Source: CAVRIA01 sp963721115 (GTDB lineage Bacteria > Desulfobacterota > Binatia > HRBIN30 > CADEER01). Taken from it: a stretch of 64,000 nt of DNA. Location of the stretch: NCBI GenBank assembly GCA_963721115.1, contig CAVRIA010000004.1:1178001-1242000 (forward strand), in the 5' to 3' direction. Shown here one piece after another: positions 58,722 through 64,000 of this stretch. A program made the translations under genes and the position numbers. Numbering within the stretch: the first letter of the stretch is position 1; the number at the start of each line of letters is the position of its first letter. The notes below the pieces were generated by a model, which was given only the letters and a program-made list of their open reading frames with translations, did not search any database and had not been told where the DNA came from.

Positions 58722-59927
58722 TCATCGACGCAGCGCGCCCAGGTCGCGCGACAGGTCCTTGGTGATGTTCTTCTGGTGCGCCTCGAGGGTGCCACCGCCG
58801 ATCTCCAGCAGCTTGGCGTCGCGCCACAGACGCTCGACGACATACTCGCCCATGTAGCCGTATCCGCCGAGGACCTGGATCGCGCGATCGGCGATGCCCT
58901 TGGCGATGCGGGAGGTGAAGAGCTTCGCGCCGTCGGCGTCCAGGCGGTTGCCGTGCGTACGCAGATCGAGGCGCCGTGCGGTGTCGTACACGTAGCAGCG
59001 CGCGGCCCTGAACTCGGCGTACGACTCGGCGATGTGGCGTTGGATCTGGCCGTGCTCGCGGATCGGCACGCCGAAGCTGTGGCGCTGGTTGGCGTAGTCG
59101 ACCATCACCTGCAGGCTGCGCAGGGCGATGCCGAGCGACATCGCGGCCAGCGTCAGGCGCTCGATCTCGAGATTGCGCATCATGTGCGTGAGGCTCTCCC
59201 CCTCGTTGCCGAGCCGGTGGTCGACGGGGACCGGCGTGTTCTCGAAGACCAGTTCGGCCGTAGTCGAGGCGCGGACCCCGAGCTTGTCCTTCCAGCGCTG
59301 CCCCAGGGAGAATCCCGGGTAACCCTTCTCGACCAGCAGCGTGGTGAGGTCGCGTTCGCCGGTTCGCGCGTAGACCAGAAACACGTCCCCCAGCGTCGAG
59401 TCGTCGAGGGCGCCGTTGGTGATGAAGGTCTTGCGTCCGTTCAGGACGTAGTGATCGCCATCGCGGCGCGCCGTGGTGCGCATGCCGAGCACGTCGGTGC
59501 CGACCTCCGGCTCCGTCATGCACATGCCGCCGACCCATTCTCCGGAGAGAACGCGCGGCAGGATCGGGCCCCGCTGCGCGGCGGAGGCGTTGTGGTAGAA
59601 GTTGTTCACGAACAGGATGCTGTGGGCCAGGTAGGCGAGGGCGAATCCCGGGTCGGCAGTGGACAGGGCCTCGTGGACCATCACGGCGGCGACGGCGTCG
59701 AGCCCGGCCCCGCCGTCCTCCTCGGCGACGGTGATGCCGAGCAGGCCGAGCTCGCCGGCGCGCCGGAACAGCGCCAGGTTGAAGCGCTCCTCGCGGTCGT
59801 GCGAGGCGGCCTGCGGCTCGACCTCGCGGGCGACGAAGTCGTCGAGGGTCTCGCCGAGCATTCGGTGCTCGTCGGATGGAGCGAACAGGTTCAGGTTGCG
59901 CCATGGCGGCGCGGTGCGGTCTCGCAT
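58722..59927 (-). CDS. Acyl-CoA dehydrogenase
   Basis: The 401-residue product has the ACAD fold: FVAREVEPQAASHDREERF, MCMTEPEVGTDVLGMRTTARRDGDHYVLNGRKTFITNGA and YANQRHSFGVPIREHGQIQRHIAE. In the C-terminal loop that often carries the catalytic Glu, the text is EIGGGTLEAHQKNI with Gly at that place. The Glu in LEIERLTLAAMSLGI on helix G could take over, as in isovaleryl-CoA and long-chain dehydrogenases. Branched-chain or related acyl-CoA is a reasonable guess. The ATG at 59927 has AGGAG 7 bases upstream; a longer start is not supported. Confidence 0.9.
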   Translation of the reverse strand: MRDRTAPPWRNLNLFAPSDEHRMLGETLDDFVAREVEPQAASHDREERFNLALFRRAGELGLLGITVAEEDGGAGLDAVAAVMVHEALSTADPGFALAYLAHSILFVNNFYHNASAAQRGPILPRVLSGEWVGGMCMTEPEVGTDVLGMRTTARRDGDHYVLNGRKTFITNGALDDSTLGDVFLVYARTGERDLTTLLVEKGYPGFSLGQRWKDKLGVRASTTAELVFENTPVPVDHRLGNEGESLTHMMRNLEIERLTLAAMSLGIALRSLQVMVDYANQRHSFGVPIREHGQIQRHIAESYAEFRAARCYVYDTARRLDLRTHGNRLDADGAKLFTSRIAKGIADRAIQVLGGYGYMGEYVVERLWRDAKLLEIGGGTLEAHQKNITKDLSRDLGALRR

Positions 59928-60091
59928 CGGGGAACTCCTCTGCTCGCCCATAACGTGGCTTTGTTCTCGGCGCAACGCGGCCTTCGCCGGTTGCATTGTC
60001 GACCGCCGCTCGTGCATGTTCTGAAGATCTCGAGCGACCGGGGCCGGCGCCTCGCCGGTCCGGGGCGACAGGCGAGGAAAGGAGCGGGAGC

Positions 60092-61579
60092 GTGGCAGCA
60101 GTATCGCGAGGAGGTTCGGCGCGGGACTACAGGCTCTACATCGATGGCCGCTGGTCGGAGGCGGCGGGCGGCGAGACCTACGACGTCGTCAACCCCGCGA
60201 CCGAGCAGGTGATCGCGCGGGCGCCGAACGGATCGACGGCGGATCTCCAGAGGGCCATCGAGGCGGCTCGCCGCGCCTTCGACGAAGGCCCGTGGCGGCG
60301 CACGTCGCCGCTCGATCGGTCGCGGCTTCTCGAGCGCCTGGCGCAGGCGCTCGAGAAGCGCAAGGAAGAGCTGCGGGAGCTGCTGGTGACGATGGCGGCG
60401 GCGGAGTTCATCGGCCTCCCGATCCAGCTCGACACGCCGTTCGAGCTGCTCGCCAACTACGCCGATCTGGCCCGCCGCTACGAGTTCGAGCAGATGCTTC
60501 CCGTCCTGGTCAGCCAGACGCCGATGGGGACGCAGGTCAACAACTCGATGGTGTATCATCAGCCGGTCGGGGTGTGCGGGCTCATCCCGACCTGGAACTT
60601 TCCGTTCTTCGTCACCATCCAGAAGATCGGACCGGCTCTGGCGGCGGGCTGCACCATGGTGATCAAGCCGTCGCCGTACGCTCCGCTGATCGATCTGTTG
60701 ATCGCCGAGGCGATCGAGGAATGCGACCTGCCGGCCGGGGTGTTCAACGTCGTTACCGGGGATCGTCCGGAGCTCGGCGCGCGGCTGGTCGAGAGTCCGC
60801 TGGTAGACAAGATCAGCTTCACCGGCAGCGTGGCGACCGGCAAGCGCATCATGGCGGCGGCGGCACCGACCTTGAAGCGCGTGCATCTGGAGCTGGGCGG
60901 AAAGTCCGCCGCGATCCTGCTCGACGACGTGGACCTGGACCAGGTCGCTCCGTACACGGCGGGACCGGCCTTCTTCCACGCCGGCCAGGGCTGCGCCATG
61001 TGCACGCGGGTCCTGGTCCCCAAGGCCAAGCACGACGGTCTGGTGGAGAGGGTCAGCAACTTCGTCAGCAGCTTCGTCAAGGTCGGCGATCCCGCCGACC
61101 CGTCGGTCATGCTCGGCCCTCTGATCCGCGAGGAGCGACGCCAGAAGGTCGAGGAGTACATCGCCTCCGGCAGGCAGGAGGGAGCCGTTCTCGCTACCGG
61201 CGGCGGCCGTCCGCCGGATCTGGATCGCGGTTACTTCCTGCAGCCGACCGTCTTCGGCGCCGTACGCAACGACATGCGCATCGCCCGCGAGGAGATCTTC
61301 GGACCGGTGCTGTCGATCTTGCCGTTCGCCGACGTGGAGGAGGCGATCCGCATCGCCAACGACTCGTCGTTCGGGCTCGGCGGCGCCATCTACGGCCAGG
61401 ACACCGCCCGGGCCCTCGAGGTGGCGAAGCGGATCCGCACCGGGACGCTCAACATCAACAGCGCCTTGAACCTCGTCCATCTCCCGTTCGGCGGCTTCAA
61501 GGAGAGCGGCATCGGTCGCGAAGGCGGGCGCTGGGGTCTGGACGAGTACACCGAGATCCAGGCGCTGGCCTGGAGGTGA
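60092..61579 (+). CDS. NAD(P)-dependent aldehyde dehydrogenase
   Basis: A 495-residue ALDH. Conserved are PTWNFPFFVTIQKIGPALAAGCTMVIKPSPYAPL, FTGSVATGKRIM, ELGGKSAAILLDDVD with the general-base Glu, HAGQGCAMCTRVLVP with the catalytic Cys, and EEIFGPVLSILPFADVEEAI. It oxidises an aldehyde to its acid. GTG at 60092 has AGGAG 8 bases upstream. It is divergent from the acyl-CoA dehydrogenase gene with a 164-base gap. Substrate cannot be assigned. Confidence 0.92.
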   Translation: MAAVSRGGSARDYRLYIDGRWSEAAGGETYDVVNPATEQVIARAPNGSTADLQRAIEAARRAFDEGPWRRTSPLDRSRLLERLAQALEKRKEELRELLVTMAAAEFIGLPIQLDTPFELLANYADLARRYEFEQMLPVLVSQTPMGTQVNNSMVYHQPVGVCGLIPTWNFPFFVTIQKIGPALAAGCTMVIKPSPYAPLIDLLIAEAIEECDLPAGVFNVVTGDRPELGARLVESPLVDKISFTGSVATGKRIMAAAAPTLKRVHLELGGKSAAILLDDVDLDQVAPYTAGPAFFHAGQGCAMCTRVLVPKAKHDGLVERVSNFVSSFVKVGDPADPSVMLGPLIREERRQKVEEYIASGRQEGAVLATGGGRPPDLDRGYFLQPTVFGAVRNDMRIAREEIFGPVLSILPFADVEEAIRIANDSSFGLGGAIYGQDTARALEVAKRIRTGTLNINSALNLVHLPFGGFKESGIGREGGRWGLDEYTEIQALAWR

Positions 61580-61642
61580 CGCCCGGGGGTCCCGTTCGCG
61601 ATCGGGCGGGACTGGCCGGCGCCGCAGGGACCGGCGCCGCGA

Positions 61643-62548
<906 letters not shown>

Positions 62549-62691
62549 GTCCGTTTGCCCCGCGGCGGCACATTATGCCCGCGCCCGGGTGCCGGAAACA
62601 ACCCACCCGAAAACGGCCGTCCTCACCCCGCCGGTGGATGGGGCCCGTCGCTTCGCCTTGCGCGCGGCCGGAAGCCGGTCGGAAGTGCGGG

Positions 62692-63543
62692 TCAGTCGTA
62701 GTCGGACGCCGCGGAGAGAAGGTCGACGTCGAGATCGGCGATGGCGACTCGCGCGATGGCGGTGTCGGCCGTGGGGAGTGCCCGGAAGCGTCTGCTGGGA
62801 ACGCTGCGGATGAGCTGCATGCGCTCGATGTCGGCGGCGCAACCGAGGTAGCTGGCGAACGGGTTGGGCCAGCCCGCGACGCTTCCCGCCAGGCGCCGCA
62901 CGACGGACCTCCGGCAGAGGCGGTTGGGAAAGTGCGGCACCCCCGCCCAGCGCCAGCGCACGGTGCCGGCGCGGGCCAGCAGGCGGATCACCTCGGGCAG
63001 CGGATAGAAGCAGGCGTCGCGGTACACGGTGGGCGCGCGGTGCGCCTCCAGACGGCGCCGGACGCCGAGCACGGACCATCGGTTGAGGACGCCAACGTAG
63101 ACGCGGCGCCGCGCCACGCGCACCAGCTCGGCGACCGCCGTGGCCGGGTGCGGCAGAAACTCCAGCGTCGTATTCATGATCGCCACGTCGAAGCTGGCGT
63201 CGGGGAAGGGCAGGGCGCAGGCGTTGCCGCAAATCAGACGCGCGCCCGGCAGCTTGCCGGCGGCAACCCGCAGCATCGCGGCAGAGTGGTCCACCCCGGT
63301 CACGCGCGCGCCGGTGTCGGCGAGCACCTGCATCGTCTCGCCGGTGCCGCAGCCGACGTCGAGAGCGGACTCGCCCCACTGGGGATCGAGGAGGCTGAGG
63401 AGCAACCGGGTCTGCAGGTGCTTCGCCAGCGAGCCGGCCGGTGTCTCGAACCAGCGGTCGTAGCGGAGGGCGGCGTCTTCGCCGAAAGAGCCGTTCCTCT
63501 CACCGTGCGGCGGTGGATTGCCAGGAGCTGGAGTGCGGTTCAT
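62692..63543 (-). CDS. Class I SAM-dependent methyltransferase
   Basis: The product of about 283 residues has the Rossmann-type MTase motifs: motif I ALDVGCGTGETMQVLADTG, motif II VTGVDHSAAML, and the post-motif NACALPFPDASFDVAIMNTTLEFL typical of UbiE/small-molecule methyltransferases. The C terminus is Arg-rich with no assigned role. Substrate unknown. ATG at 63543 is chosen; 63567 would add 8 residues. It is 55 bases downstream of a plsC-like gene on the same strand. Confidence 0.85.
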   Translation of the reverse strand: MNRTPAPGNPPPHGERNGSFGEDAALRYDRWFETPAGSLAKHLQTRLLLSLLDPQWGESALDVGCGTGETMQVLADTGARVTGVDHSAAMLRVAAGKLPGARLICGNACALPFPDASFDVAIMNTTLEFLPHPATAVAELVRVARRRVYVGVLNRWSVLGVRRRLEAHRAPTVYRDACFYPLPEVIRLLARAGTVRWRWAGVPHFPNRLCRRSVVRRLAGSVAGWPNPFASYLGCAADIERMQLIRSVPSRRFRALPTADTAIARVAIADLDVDLLSAASDYD

Positions 63544-63598
63544 GAACGCGTCCTGATCGGCAGCCAAAAGGATCCGCGTCGAGAGCCCGGCGCGATCC

Positions 63599-64000
63599 TC
63601 AGAAAAAGATCCCCGGCCGCTCCCGAAGCCCTTGGTCGAGCATGGACTGAATCGTCTTCTTGACCTTGTCGACCTTTCTCGCGATCACCTCGTCCTCATC
63701 GTCCGGGTCGCCCTTGAAGCGCAAGGGTTTGCCGAAGTAGATCCGGTACTTGACCGGAAGCGGCATCAGACCCAGGGGGCCGAGCCAGGGCCAGGTCAGG
63801 GTGACGGGGAAGGCCGGCATGCCGAGCAGGCGGCCGAGCGATTCCAGGTTGGCGATTCCCGGCGCCTGCTCCTCGGAGCCGATCACAGCCACCGGCACGA
63901 TGGGCGTATCCGTCGCCAGCGAAAGGCGCATGAAGCCGGAGCCGAAGCGCTGCAGGCGATAGCGCTCGCTGAACAGCTTGTTCATGCCCCGCACGCCCTC
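63599..64000 (-). CDS. Lysophospholipid acyltransferase-family protein, 5' end outside window
   Basis: The frame is open to the window edge. It contains EGVRGMNKLFSERYRLQRFGSGFMRLSLATDTPIVPVAVIGSEEQAPG, matching the FPEG-type acyl-acceptor motif and the downstream strand of the PlsC-like (LPLAT) fold. The C terminus is complete. Members transfer acyl chains to lysophospholipids or glycerol phosphate. The HX4D catalytic motif would lie outside the window. Confidence 0.8.
   Translation of the reverse strand, partial: EGVRGMNKLFSERYRLQRFGSGFMRLSLATDTPIVPVAVIGSEEQAPGIANLESLGRLLGMPAFPVTLTWPWLGPLGLMPLPVKYRIYFGKPLRFKGDPDDEDEVIARKVDKVKKTIQSMLDQGLRERPGIFF

Overview
The window is about 64 kb of high-GC bacterial chromosome with tightly packed genes, many GTG starts and Gram-negative envelope genes (lipoprotein-type adaptor, RND pump, beta-barrel porin, HtrA, LolA-like protein). 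No rRNA, tRNA, CRISPR array or insertion sequence was seen. Sigma-54 regulation, a B12-dependent mutase, an acyl-CoA dehydrogenase, a Cys/Lys-rich secreted hydrolase and a CSLREA-type repeat protein suggest a deltaproteobacterium-like lineage, possibly near Candidatus Binatia. That placement is an inference from gene content only.

Layout. 1-9 kb: a truncated transglutaminase-like gene, a gene-free stretch with REP-like hairpins, a secreted S53 peptidase, a small dual-specificity-type phosphatase, and two related histidine kinases, one with a degenerate ATPase domain. 9.4-19.2 kb: a pyrimidine operon (pyrR-pyrB-pyrC-carA-carB) followed by recG. In front of it lies a compact leader in which a PyrR-type RNA hairpin overlaps the ribosome-binding site of a 10-codon leader peptide, whose stop codon abuts an intrinsic terminator. 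19.4-28 kb: alaC-like aminotransferase, homoserine dehydrogenase, glpX, a DUF2007-like protein, both methylmalonyl-CoA mutase subunits, a geranylgeranyl-reductase-like flavoprotein and a BtuF-like metal/corrinoid receptor without a signal peptide. 28-38 kb: a secreted Cys-rich alpha/beta hydrolase, then a VirJ/AcvB-like hydrolase, a sulfatase-fold/TPR protein and an MprF-like lysyl-phosphatidylglycerol synthase, which could form a membrane-lipid modification locus. 38-51 kb: an NtrC-type two-component system divergent from a LolA-like gene with a sigma-54-like promoter match, a CLC channel, HtrA and an RND pump with its adaptor. 51-57.8 kb: a secreted parallel-repeat protein, a dicarboxylate/amino-acid symporter, and a porin-glnK-amtB cluster behind an excellent sigma-54 site and an NtrC-like dyad. 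57.8-64 kb: thioesterase, acyl-CoA dehydrogenase, aldehyde dehydrogenase, serine acetyltransferase, methyltransferase and a truncated acyltransferase.

Nine genes (recG, carA, carB, the mutase large subunit, mprF, the LolA-like gene, the CLC gene, htrA and probably the RND adaptor) look split by one-base indels, seven insertions and two deletions. Since carA and carB should be intact in a working pyrimidine operon, these look like uncorrected sequencing errors rather than pseudogenes. They are annotated as single genes with the break noted.
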